DNA from: a virus
Virus record (IMG/VR): IMGVR_UViG_3300032236_000891
Location: 1 to 29,861 of that record
DNA: 29,861 nt
Direction: 5' to 3' (one strand)
Part shown: positions 15,157 to 21,838 of the stretch, one piece after another
How the letters are laid out: every line of letters starts with the position of its first letter
How positions within the stretch are numbered: the stretch's first letter is position 1
Notes under the pieces: model-generated
Databases searched by the model: none
The model's input: only the letters and a program-made list of their open reading frames with translations
Told to the model about the DNA's origin: nothing
Program-made: the position numbers and the translations under genes

Positions 15157-15295
15157 ATTGGCTGAAGAAAATAACGAAAATGACAAAAAATATGATTTCA
15201 CAGAGTTGGATTTAGCAATAAAACGCTGGGCAGCGCAAACCGGACATGATAATGACCAAGATTGGTACAGAAAAATGAAAGAAATGTATGAGTAA
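15149..15295 (+). CDS. Very small acidic protein (48 aa)
   Basis: Starts MIELAEENNEND and ends RKMKEMYE. AAAGGA lies seven bases before the ATG. It is charged and probably helical, with a central LAIKRWAAQTG stretch. Its 3' end overlaps the AbrB-like gene start by eight bases, placing it in a tightly packed operon. No family recognised. Confidence 0.5.
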   Translation: MIELAEENNENDKKYDFTELDLAIKRWAAQTGHDNDQDWYRKMKEMYE

Positions 15296-15470
15296 AGTGT
15301 TTTATGCTGATTTGATTGATGCTGATGATGGTACAGGCGACCAAATTTTACAATTTCCTGATGATTTGCTCACCGAGACAGGATGGAAAGAAGGAACCGT
15401 GTTGAATATGACAGTAGAATCCGGTCCAACAGGTAATGTTATTATTGTAACTGAGAAAAAAGATGATTGA
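15288..15470 (+). CDS. AbrB/MazE-like small DNA-binding-fold protein
   Basis: 60 aa. The run ILQFPDDLLTETGWKEGTVLNM has the pattern of the swapped-hairpin AbrB/MazE fold (a strand, a P-x-x-L turn, then W-x-x-G-x-x-L). The N-terminal DADDGTGD loop and short size match small proteins I recall from T4-like phages. MazE-fold proteins usually bind DNA or a toxin; no toxin gene is beside it. It overlaps the metalloprotease/VWA gene by eight bases. Confidence 0.55.
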   Translation: MSKVFYADLIDADDGTGDQILQFPDDLLTETGWKEGTVLNMTVESGPTGNVIIVTEKKDD

Positions 15471-17547
15471 AACTAAATCCTTATTGGCCAAATTGATGGC
15501 AACAGAGAATTTGACGATTGAACAACGCAAAGTTGCTACGGCTTCTTTCAATGTCAAAGAACGTATTCTCACAATTCCATTCCTTGATAATAAAATCTCC
15601 GCACCTATCATGGATTTATTCATGGGACATGAAGTTGGTCATGCTCTGTATACACCACTAGAAGGTTTGATAAATGCCAAACTAAAAAAATTGGTTCCAT
15701 CAGTACTTAATGTGGTTGAAGATTCACGCATTGAACGTAAAATTCAAAAGAAATATCCAGGTCTCAAAAACTCCTTTGTAAAGGCATACAATGAATTGGT
15801 TGAAAAAGATTTCTTTGGTACAAAAGACAAAGATATTAATACACTTAACTTTATTGACCGTGTTAATCTCCATTGTAAAGGTGGTGCAACTCTTGCAATT
15901 AAGTTTAATGATGAAGAACGGGTTCTTTTACAAGCTGTCGAAACTACCGAAAGATGGGAAGATGTTGAAGAAGTAACCAAACGTATCATCGATTACATGA
16001 AAGCTCAGATGGAAAAAGAGTATGAGGAGCATGGCCGTATCGGAGGTAGTAACGGTGATGATGACGAATACTCTGAAGAAGTAGAATTAGAATATGGTGA
16101 TGAACCAAGTGATGATGAAGAAGTGTCAGAAGTAGAAGCATCTGAAGAAGATGAAGAAGCCGGCGATGATGGTGATACTAATCAGCGTGGTACTAAAGGT
16201 GGTGAACCTGATATTCGTTCACATACCGATGAAGCATATCGCCGTAACGAAAGTAAATTATTCTCCGCAGATAATCTACATTACATCTACATGAATGTTC
16301 CTAAATTCGATGTTAAAAAAGGTATTTGGGATTACAAAGATTTGTACAAAGAATATGTAAACGGTAATTATACAATTGACCGTGAAGAATTCATTAAATT
16401 CCGCCGTGAATCTAACAAGGTAGTTTCCTATCTTGTCAAAGAATTTGAGTTACGTAAAAATGCCGACCAGATGAAACGTGCCAGTATCTCTAAAACCGGT
16501 GAATTGAATTTGAATAAAATCTTTTCATATCAGTTCAGCGAAGATATCTTTAAGAAGATGACAGTTGTTCCTGGTGGCAAATCACATGGTTTGGTTCTGT
16601 ACTTAGATTGGTCTGGCTCAATGGCAGGTCATCTTGCCAATACAGTTAAACAATTACTTAATTTGGTAATGTTCTGTAAGAAGGTTAATATTCCTTTTGA
16701 AGTATATGCCTTTGTTGATGAAACCGATCCTTCACACATTTATAGAATAGTACCTAAGAAAGGTGATGCCGTTACCGAAACATTCTGTTTGTTAAATATA
16801 CTTTCAAATAGAATGTCTGCTGCTGAATTCACGACCGCATCTGGTGCTCTTGTCAGTCTTTCTGGCATCGGCCGTAGGCGTGCTCCATTTCCAGACTTCA
16901 TGCGTATGGGTGGTACACCTCTGAATGAAGCCGTAATCTCTGCCATGGAAGTTGTGCCTGATTTCCAAAAGAGAAACAAGTTACAAGTTGTCAACACCGT
17001 ATTTTTAACCGATGGTGAAGGTTCTTATCTCCAATCAACATACAATGAAGAAGGTTATCGTGATGTTGTGAGAGATGCCAAACCTAAAGGTTCAATGGCA
17101 AGAATTGTCTTCCGTGATCCAGTAACTAAAAATGAAGTTGGTTATGATGATAGTTACACAAATTATAGTTCGCTTCGTATGAAACAAACTGGTGCTCTGG
17201 TTAAATTGTTGAAACAACGTACTAATGCTCATGTGATTGGTTTCTTTGTTGGTGCTTCCAGAGATATTCGTAATCGTATGGAAGATTTCTTTCCTGGTGC
17301 TGATTACTATGTTCTTGACAAAAAGAGAGAAGAATTTAGAAAATCAAAATACCTGATTGTGGATTCGGCTGGTTATGATGAGTATTATATTCTAAGGTCA
17401 AATGGCCTAGATACAGACGAAGATACAGAATTTGAAGTGAAAGAAAATGCTACTACACGTGGCCTTGTTACTGCCTTCAACAAGTATGCTGGTAATCGTG
17501 TTAACAACCGTGTTATTTTAAATCGTTTTATTGGATTAATTTCCTAA
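15463..17547 (+). CDS. Large protein with N-terminal HExxH metalloprotease motif and C-terminal VWA domain
   Basis: 694 aa. HEVGH at residues 56-60 (His56, Glu57, His60) is a zinc-metalloprotease HExxH motif, and EDSRIERK further on could give the third ligand. A long acidic linker (about 195-250, runs of Asp/Glu) follows. The VWA domain begins near residue 370: DWSGS at 382-386 is a complete MIDAS DxSxS, with later GGTPLNE supplying the Thr and FLTDGEG the Asp. VWA proteins of the CobT/CbbO type act with AAA+ ATPases; one is encoded at 28667-29545. The phage role is unknown; remodelling or cleaving a host or virion protein is inference. The start overlaps the AbrB-like gene. Confidence 0.8.
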   Translation: MIETKSLLAKLMATENLTIEQRKVATASFNVKERILTIPFLDNKISAPIMDLFMGHEVGHALYTPLEGLINAKLKKLVPSVLNVVEDSRIERKIQKKYPGLKNSFVKAYNELVEKDFFGTKDKDINTLNFIDRVNLHCKGGATLAIKFNDEERVLLQAVETTERWEDVEEVTKRIIDYMKAQMEKEYEEHGRIGGSNGDDDEYSEEVELEYGDEPSDDEEVSEVEASEEDEEAGDDGDTNQRGTKGGEPDIRSHTDEAYRRNESKLFSADNLHYIYMNVPKFDVKKGIWDYKDLYKEYVNGNYTIDREEFIKFRRESNKVVSYLVKEFELRKNADQMKRASISKTGELNLNKIFSYQFSEDIFKKMTVVPGGKSHGLVLYLDWSGSMAGHLANTVKQLLNLVMFCKKVNIPFEVYAFVDETDPSHIYRIVPKKGDAVTETFCLLNILSNRMSAAEFTTASGALVSLSGIGRRRAPFPDFMRMGGTPLNEAVISAMEVVPDFQKRNKLQVVNTVFLTDGEGSYLQSTYNEEGYRDVVRDAKPKGSMARIVFRDPVTKNEVGYDDSYTNYSSLRMKQTGALVKLLKQRTNAHVIGFFVGASRDIRNRMEDFFPGADYYVLDKKREEFRKSKYLIVDSAGYDEYYILRSNGLDTDEDTEFEVKENATTRGLVTAFNKYAGNRVNNRVILNRFIGLIS

Positions 17548-17556
17548 GGAGAAGTT

Positions 17557-17796
17557 ATGAACTTGTATAGTGAGTTTACGAATGGAAATAGAAAAGCCAT
17601 TGTTGAAAGGGACGAAACATTGGGTCGTTCAAATCTAATGGCAAGGTGGTATGTAACCATGTATATTGATGGTAAGACAATTCAAAAGACAACAACAATA
17701 TCACAAACTGAAGCTGCCACACTTGCCGAAGATTTTGTGCATATGGGTTCATCTGGTGGACCCACATTATTGAATGAGAACATTTCCAATGGATAA
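17557..17796 (+). CDS. Small hypothetical protein
   Basis: 79 aa, with AAGGAGAAG ideally placed before the ATG. Residues about 28-45 look like beta strands (RWYVTMYIDGKTIQKTT), followed by a helix and a Gly/Ser tail. It follows the VWA protein by nine bases and overlaps the MazG-like gene slightly. No family assigned. Confidence 0.55.
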   Translation: MNLYSEFTNGNRKAIVERDETLGRSNLMARWYVTMYIDGKTIQKTTTISQTEAATLAEDFVHMGSSGGPTLLNENISNG

Positions 17797-18064
17797 TCAA
17801 ATCAAAGAAGTGTTCTGTATTGCACAAGAAGAATGTGCAGAAGTAACACAGGCTATTTCTAAAGTGTTTCGTTTTGGTATGGGTGCTGAACATCCTGTTA
17901 CCAAGAAACGAAATCTTCAGAGCCTTGAAGAAGAAGTTGGTGATTTACTTTGTATGATTGACATTATGATTGAGAAATGTATTATCTCTGATTCTAATGT
18001 AAATGCTGCCAGAAAAGCCAAACGTGAAAAACTAAAGACTTGGTCTGGTATCGAAGGACTGTAA
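17789..18064 (+). CDS. MazG-like nucleotide pyrophosphohydrolase
   Basis: 91 aa from the ATG at 17789; an in-frame ATG 15 bases upstream has no better ribosome site. The metal-binding pattern is present: EECAEVTQAISK then LEEEVGDLLCMID, i.e. ExxE and ExxD acids on paired helices of the MazG/all-alpha NTP pyrophosphatase fold. It would hydrolyse (d)NTPs or related nucleotides to monophosphates and PPi. Phage MazG proteins may act on host alarmone or nucleotide pools; the substrate here is open. Its stop overlaps the next start (TAATG). Confidence 0.75.
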   Translation: MDNQIKEVFCIAQEECAEVTQAISKVFRFGMGAEHPVTKKRNLQSLEEEVGDLLCMIDIMIEKCIISDSNVNAARKAKREKLKTWSGIEGL

Positions 18065-18219
18065 TGTTTAAACTAATTGACTTTATTATATTTGGATGCT
18101 GGCATCAATGGAAGATTTTAGGTTCCAGTATTGTAAACGAAAATGGAACACCGATTGGCCACGCATACATCTGCCAATGCACCAAGTGTGGTCAGCCAAA
18201 ACGATTTAATATGTACTAA
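18064..18219 (+). CDS. Very small zinc-finger-like protein (51 aa)
   Basis: Starts MFKLIDFIIFG, coupled to the MazG-like stop through TAATG. Four Cys/His-type ligands are spaced as CWH near residue 12 and CQCTKCG at about 38-43, so it could bind zinc. The hydrophobic start is short. I recall similar small proteins in T4-like phages. Function unknown. Confidence 0.5.
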   Translation: MFKLIDFIIFGCWHQWKILGSSIVNENGTPIGHAYICQCTKCGQPKRFNMY

Positions 18220-18227
18220 GGAAATAT

Positions 18228-18692
18228 ATGGATTATGATTATCAACGATTTGAACAGATTTTAACTCTACTATTAGAATCTGCATGGATTGACCATGACG
18301 ATGAGCAAGAGATTGGTGAGGATGTTTCCGACCAACCAGAAGTCAAAATTATATTTGACGGGTATGGTGACCTAGAAGAAGAAGATGAAAATGGTAAGTA
18401 TGTTTATACCGAAGGCGGTAATAAAAGTATGCAATCATATGCCATCTTCATCCACAAGGATGCTCTGACAGAAGATTTTGTCTTCCCAGAGCACGATGTG
18501 TTTCAGTTCACTTTTGGTGGTATGATCCAACACCGCACTAAAGAAGAAGTTTGTCTCTATGCTTGGTACGACACCGAATCAGAAACTTGGGATTTCATAC
18601 CGTTGGAAGACCGACTAGATGATGATAACGTTATGACAGAAGAAGATGTAATGGTAATACTAGAGGGTTTGTACCTCAAGTATTTTGATTAG
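18228..18692 (+). CDS. Acidic hypothetical protein
   Basis: 154 aa, strongly acidic (about one residue in four is Asp or Glu), no signal, membrane segment or recognised motif. Alternating hydrophobic stretches (AIFIHKD, FQFTFGGMI, VCLYAWYD) suggest a beta-rich fold. AAGGAAA precedes the ATG. The extreme acidity would suit a DNA-mimic or inhibitor, but that is speculation. Its last four bases overlap a small minus-strand gene. Confidence 0.55.
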   Translation: MDYDYQRFEQILTLLLESAWIDHDDEQEIGEDVSDQPEVKIIFDGYGDLEEEDENGKYVYTEGGNKSMQSYAIFIHKDALTEDFVFPEHDVFQFTFGGMIQHRTKEEVCLYAWYDTESETWDFIPLEDRLDDDNVMTEEDVMVILEGLYLKYFD

Positions 18693-18859
18693 ACCATTTG
18701 TGAGAAATAAGAATTCTTGTTTCTGTATTGGTAATCACGGGTGTAACGTTCCACATCAGCATTTGATTGTGGATGACGGGACAGAATATACATCTCCAAT
18801 TCAGCCATTTGTAATGACTTACGGAACTTGGTGATAGAGTTAAAGAGTTTTTTTAGCAT
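18689..18859 (-). CDS. Small minus-strand protein (56 aa), DUF3563-like
   Basis: Reading from 18859 down, starts MLKKLFNSITKFRKS and ends YFSQMV. AAGGAAA lies six bases before the ATG on that strand, a strong ribosome site. The middle, AELEMYILSRHPQSNADVERY, resembles small proteobacterial DUF3563 proteins (EExYLxxSxDxxDLExR). It is the only minus-strand gene in a plus-strand region and converges with the acidic protein gene by four bases. Upstream is a palindrome at 18886-18907 that may be its operator. A clear -35/-10 was not found. Confidence 0.6.
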   Translation of the reverse strand: MLKKLFNSITKFRKSLQMAELEMYILSRHPQSNADVERYTRDYQYRNKNSYFSQMV

Positions 18860-18885
18860 TGTTAATTTCCTTATGAGTATTAACG

Positions 18886-18907
18886 ATATTAGTGTTTATA
18901 CTAATAT
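18886..18907. repeat. Perfect 8-bp inverted repeat between divergent genes
   Basis: ATATTAGT (18886-18893) and ACTAATAT (18900-18907), separated by six bases. It lies between the minus-strand 56-aa gene and the plus-strand genes from 18951, where an operator serving both is expected. The arms contain ATTAGT, related to the AGTATTAG box seen at promoters elsewhere in the window. Confidence 0.5.
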
Positions 18908-18950
18908 ATATAAGGACTAATTGTGACAGGAATATGAAAGTGAAATATTT

Positions 18951-19094
18951 GTGACAGACCAGCAAGCATTGGATATATACGAAGATATGAAGAAAATTTA
19001 TGGTGATGCTCTACCACATCCAGACCATCATCCGATTCTTTTCGATTATTATGTAAAGTTATACAAATATTATCACCTGCCGAATACACAATGA
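18951..19094 (+). CDS. Very small protein with GTG start (47 aa)
   Basis: GTG-initiated, begins MTDQQALDIYEDMKK and ends HLPNTQ; no in-frame ATG exists upstream before a stop. A weak GAAAG is ten bases upstream. Composition (Tyr, His, Pro, Asp) and the ATGA overlap with the next gene support coding. Function unknown. Confidence 0.45.
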   Translation: MTDQQALDIYEDMKKIYGDALPHPDHHPILFDYYVKLYKYYHLPNTQ

Positions 19095-19333
19095 AATACT
19101 ATACAAGAATCGTGCCATCTGATATGGTCATTAAATACGAAACACTTTCGACCAAAGAAATTCTGGATGAATACTTTCCAGACTGGATGCCAATTATGGC
19201 ACAAACTAACCGACCTATCTCCGAAGAAGCCTGTATCTCTGATTGGATTCTTCTACATGAAGCTTGGGAGTCTGACTCTGAGGGTTATCATGTTTTGTCC
19301 TCAAGCGCTTCCGGAGTTTCCGAATGGTCTTAG
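19091..19333 (+). CDS. Small hypothetical protein
   Basis: 80 aa, acidic, Trp- and Ser-rich, no membrane segment. It overlaps the preceding gene (ATGA) and the following mini membrane protein by ten bases. This is part of a run of overlapping genes from 18951 to 20717 that must be translated as a coupled set. No family recognised. Confidence 0.5.
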   Translation: MKYYTRIVPSDMVIKYETLSTKEILDEYFPDWMPIMAQTNRPISEEACISDWILLHEAWESDSEGYHVLSSSASGVSEWS

Positions 19334-19452
19334 AAATATTCATTGCCGGTATGATTACCGCTTTTGGCTGGTGGACCTCAAACCATTATATTATTGAGCC
19401 TTACTTTCCACCTCCAATAGAACGCAAAGATGACTCCTCAACCAAACACTAA
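19324..19452 (+). CDS. Mini membrane protein (42 aa)
   Basis: Starts MVLEIFIAGMITAFGWW, a hydrophobic segment over residues 2-17, then a hydrophilic Pro/Lys/Asp tail. It overlaps both neighbours. Single-pass mini proteins like this in phages can modulate host membrane complexes; the sequence alone does not tell. Confidence 0.45.
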   Translation: MVLEIFIAGMITAFGWWTSNHYIIEPYFPPPIERKDDSSTKH

Positions 19453-19552
19453 AACGTGGCTAGACAAATACGAAAGAGTCGTAGATAACCTAATCAGAAT
19501 ACTATGGGTTATTCTTCTCACTTATTGGGTTTTTACACTCCATAAATTATGA
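19430..19552 (+). CDS. Mini membrane protein (40 aa)
   Basis: Starts MTPQPNTKTWLDKYERV; the C-terminal half is one membrane segment (about residues 22-37, ILWVILLTYWVF), ending HKL. Its first 23 bases overlap the previous mini membrane gene in another frame, and its stop overlaps the amidotransferase-like start (ATGA). With its neighbour it may form a two-component membrane unit. Confidence 0.45.
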   Translation: MTPQPNTKTWLDKYERVVDNLIRILWVILLTYWVFTLHKL

Positions 19553-20202
19553 GAAAAACCATTGGGCTTTTTGTACATGACCCCGAATGTTCACAAGAAT
19601 GCTCCAATGGTATCTTTATTGCTCTCTCCAACCACTACGATTTCCGTATCTTTACGATACACGATGACCTCGACCTAGTATTATCCGAAGTAGACATACT
19701 GGCCTTTCCAGGTGGTATCGGTGACTCCGACAAATACTTTGAACTCTTCCACCGAAGAATGGCAAACAAGATTGCCTCCTTTATAGACCGAGGTGGTAAG
19801 TATCTCGGTATCTGTATGGGTGCCTATTGGGCTGGTAACTATTACTTTGACATACTGGACAACATAGAATGTAAACAGTACATCAAACAACCAGATGCTG
19901 ATATCAAACGACCATACGGTACAGTCGCCAAAGTAACCTGGAATAACCAGGAAGAAAGAATGTTCTTCTATGACGGAACGACCTTCTCTGGAGACCTGGG
20001 TACCTGTGACATTATCGCCAGATATAATAACGGTGACCCGATGGCCATTATACAGAATAATGTAGGATTAATCGGTTGTCATCCAGAATCTTTACCTAGT
20101 TGGTACTCTGAAACATTCCCTTACCTGAAAAATGAGTATCACAATGGTGAACACCATAACTTACTGCTTGATTTTGTAGAGAAATTATGTTACAATCAAT
20201 AA
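19549..20202 (+). CDS. Class I glutamine amidotransferase-like protein (biotin-ligase N-domain-like)
   Basis: 217 aa. The nucleophile elbow GICMGAYWAG puts Cys89 as the catalytic Cys; HPES later gives His178 and Glu180, completing a class I amidotransferase Cys-His-Glu triad. An FPGGIGDSDKY segment precedes the elbow, as in the family. The overall pattern fits BPL_N-type proteins, stand-alone relatives of the N-terminal domain of eukaryotic biotin ligase. The exact reaction is unknown; amide hydrolysis or transfer on a small molecule is likely. It is translationally coupled to the upstream membrane mini gene (ATGA) and overlaps the next gene. Confidence 0.7.
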   Translation: MRKTIGLFVHDPECSQECSNGIFIALSNHYDFRIFTIHDDLDLVLSEVDILAFPGGIGDSDKYFELFHRRMANKIASFIDRGGKYLGICMGAYWAGNYYFDILDNIECKQYIKQPDADIKRPYGTVAKVTWNNQEERMFFYDGTTFSGDLGTCDIIARYNNGDPMAIIQNNVGLIGCHPESLPSWYSETFPYLKNEYHNGEHHNLLLDFVEKLCYNQ

Positions 20203-20420
20203 GACAGATACTTAGACCAATCGGATGGACCAGAACGTCAAACCGAGAGGGTTATCTAAAAGGTACGTATGATGTACTGGCCGTATGGCCTACAGGACCA
20301 GAGAAACAGGTCTGGTCAAATGTCGGTATCTATACCGAGTATGAAGTAGAAGAAATACTGAAAAAGGTTGGAATCACAGAGGATGACCTGAAAAAAATTT
20401 TGGAGAATGAAAATGAGTGA
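20187..20420 (+). CDS. Small hypothetical protein
   Basis: 77 aa. The N-terminus is basic; the middle has Trp/Tyr-rich strands (YDVLAVWPTGPEKQVWSNV) and the C-terminus is an acidic helix (EEILKKVGITEDDLKKI). It starts within the last codons of the amidotransferase-like gene and overlaps the next start by eight bases. No family recognised. Confidence 0.5.
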   Translation: MLQSIRQILRPIGWTRTSNREGYLKGTYDVLAVWPTGPEKQVWSNVGIYTEYEVEEILKKVGITEDDLKKILENENE

Positions 20421-20559
20421 AGATCCAGTTAAACATTGTGACCTGTATAAGAACGAAGGTTGTGCTCATGTAGATGGTTTTCTATGTGATTATGAAACCT
20501 GTGAAATGCGCCTGGAGTATATGGAACTCCAGAAAAAAATCTTGGAGAATGAAGAATGA
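20413..20559 (+). CDS. Very small Cys-rich protein (48 aa)
   Basis: Starts MSEDPVKHCDLYKNEGC; four Cys at 9, 17, 25 and 30 and two His could bind zinc. The C-terminal half is a helix ending LENEE. It overlaps both neighbours, with ATGA to the next gene. Too short to assign. Confidence 0.45.
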   Translation: MSEDPVKHCDLYKNEGCAHVDGFLCDYETCEMRLEYMELQKKILENEE

Positions 20560-20717
20560 GAATTAACGGTACACCCAATGTATACCAGATAGCACAGATG
20601 ATGAAGATAGAACAGGAGAGAAGAATCCTTGATTACCAGCAAAGACAGTTGGAGAAGGATATGGCCGTAGAAAAAAATCAGGAAATTCGAAAGCCTGAGG
20701 ATAGCCCCAGAAAATAA
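20556..20717 (+). CDS. Very small coiled-coil protein (53 aa), last gene of the plus-strand operon
   Basis: Starts MRINGTPNVYQIAQMM, then an uninterrupted charged helix with heptad-like spacing to the C-terminus. Coupled to the previous gene by ATGA. Its stop lies inside the terminator region that closes the operon begun at 14.66 kb. Confidence 0.5.
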   Translation: MRINGTPNVYQIAQMMKIEQERRILDYQQRQLEKDMAVEKNQEIRKPEDSPRK

Positions 20718-20757
20718 AAATCCAAGAAAAGTCGTTTGACCTGGTGGGGCTTTTTTT
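20703..20757 (+). terminator. Terminator of the plus-strand operon
   Basis: AGCCCC (20703-20708) can pair with GGGGCT (20746-20751), followed by a run of seven T (20751-20757). The loop is long (about 37 bases), which weakens it, but the GC stem followed by seven T is characteristic and it lies where plus and minus operons converge. Confidence 0.55.
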
Positions 20758-20779
20758 GCTAATGACGCCACCACAGCTC

Positions 20780-20811
20780 AAAAAAAGGGGTCAACTACTA
20801 CAGCTGACCCC
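20780..20811 (-). terminator. Strong terminator of the minus-strand operon
   Basis: On the minus strand GGGGTCA and TGACCCC (plus positions 20805-20811 and 20787-20793) form a perfect 7-bp stem with an 11-base loop, followed at once by seven T (plus-strand A at 20780-20786). This is a textbook intrinsic terminator 36 bp after the gp88-family stop codon. Confidence 0.85.
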
Positions 20812-20846
20812 CAGAGCGCTCGGTGTTCAGAGCGATACCTGATCCG

Positions 20847-21494
20847 TTAAGCGACCACAGCCAAGCGTATAACCTTCGCCATTTTTCTGCCGTGTGCCGG
20901 ATACCCTATCACCGCAACGCTTTTATCATAGCAAGCACGGCAACCCGAGCATTTGCCGCCATTCTCATAAGCACGGCAGAGCGTCACACCTGCTGGCACC
21001 GAGCTAGCATCAGGTAAAATTGTAGAACCATGCACGCTTGAGGTAAAAGTTCCGTCTATAGCGTCACTGCTAGGGCGCACCATTACATTCGGCAGTGCCT
21101 GCATTTTGGCAATAATCTGCTGATATTTTGGAAATTTATGCATGCGAGTAGGGAGCCAATGCTTGACGTGCGGGGTTTTAACCATCACCTCGTACATTTT
21201 AAGAGCGAGAGCAATAGAGTACATGTCACCAGAATCAAACCAGCGAAAGTAGGACTGGCGCTTGAGAGCGGCAACCATTGTATCCACCCAGCTGTCTTCC
21301 TGCCATGCTTGCTTGTTGTCAGCACGGACAGCTTTGGTACCAGGGAAATTGTAAGTGCCCTGCGTTGCGTAACAACCAGAGCAAGCGGGAACCAGATTAC
21401 CAGTAGAGTCAACCGAGCCAGAACATGTTTCCAGAGCCTGAAGCGACCAGCTCATGATATTGTCGAGCTTACTGGTTTTAGATAATTTATTCAT
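20847..21494 (-). CDS. Phage gp88-family Cys-rich protein
   Basis: 215 aa from the ATG at 21494, with AGGAC before it and a promoter upstream; a start 60 bases further upstream lies inside the promoter and is rejected. It begins KLDNIMSWSLQALETCSG and has a first Cys cluster (ACSGCYAT, about residues 37-44) and a second, KCSGCRACYD, near residues 186-195. FRWFDSGDMYS and KHWLPTRMHKFPKY lie between. This matches the Gene product 88 family recalled from mycobacteriophage and other phages; its function is not established. The Cys clusters suggest a metal or Fe-S site. It is the last gene of the minus operon but also has its own promoter. Confidence 0.75.
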   Translation of the reverse strand: MNKLSKTSKLDNIMSWSLQALETCSGSVDSTGNLVPACSGCYATQGTYNFPGTKAVRADNKQAWQEDSWVDTMVAALKRQSYFRWFDSGDMYSIALALKMYEVMVKTPHVKHWLPTRMHKFPKYQQIIAKMQALPNVMVRPSSDAIDGTFTSSVHGSTILPDASSVPAGVTLCRAYENGGKCSGCRACYDKSVAVIGYPAHGRKMAKVIRLAVVA

Positions 21495-21525
21495 TATGCG
21501 TCCTATGTTTTGTTTTGTTGGATCA

Positions 21526-21554
21526 ATTATACTGGTTCCGTGTGAAAGTGGCAA
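21526..21554 (-). promoter_or_regulatory. Sigma-70-type promoter for the gp88-family gene
   Basis: On the minus strand AAGTATTAGG abuts TTGCCA (-35, plus 21549-21554), then a 17-bp spacer and TATAAT (plus 21526-21531). The AGTATTAGG-TTGCC arrangement is identical to that at 23916 and 28611 on the plus strand. Confidence 0.8.
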
Positions 21555-21566
21555 CCTAATACTTTT

Positions 21567-21746
21567 TTACTCCACCTTCTGGATGGAGTAATATTGACCA
21601 GAAACCGCTCTGATGTTATACTCCGCAGCCTGTAATTTGGCCTCCAATTTGGTCAATACCGTAGCAACCACCCGTTCGGATGTATATGGTCGGCCACCAT
21701 TGGCCGGTGTATACGATTCGGTTAAAATCACCTGATACATTGCCAT
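21567..21746 (-). CDS. Small minus-strand protein (59 aa)
   Basis: Starts MAMYQVILTESYTPANGG and ends YYSIQKVE. GGAGA lies five bases before the ATG. The first half looks beta-rich, the second is a helix (VVATVLTKLEAKLQAAE). It overlaps the 30-aa membrane peptide upstream by one base (TAATG). No family recognised. Confidence 0.6.
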   Translation of the reverse strand: MAMYQVILTESYTPANGGRPYTSERVVATVLTKLEAKLQAAEYNIRAVSGQYYSIQKVE

Positions 21747-21838
21747 TATGGTCTCCAGTAGCTCAAGTCAAAAAAGATTACCACCAGAGCGGCGGTCAGC
21801 ACGATAGTGAGCAGAATTGCTTCTGCTTTGGCACCCAT
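21746..21838 (-). CDS. Membrane mini protein (30 aa) on the minus strand
   Basis: Starts MGAKAEAILLTIVLTAAL: nearly the whole chain is one membrane helix, ending FFDLSYWRP. No strong ribosome site, but both ends are coupled through TAATG overlaps with the genes on either side, which is hard to explain by chance. A very small inner-membrane peptide is likely. Confidence 0.5.
   Translation of the reverse strand: MGAKAEAILLTIVLTAALVVIFFDLSYWRP

Noticed and set aside
20823-21485. Plus-strand frames across the gp88-family gene
   Set aside because: Antisense shadows; the minus strand has promoter, ribosome site, family motifs and terminator.
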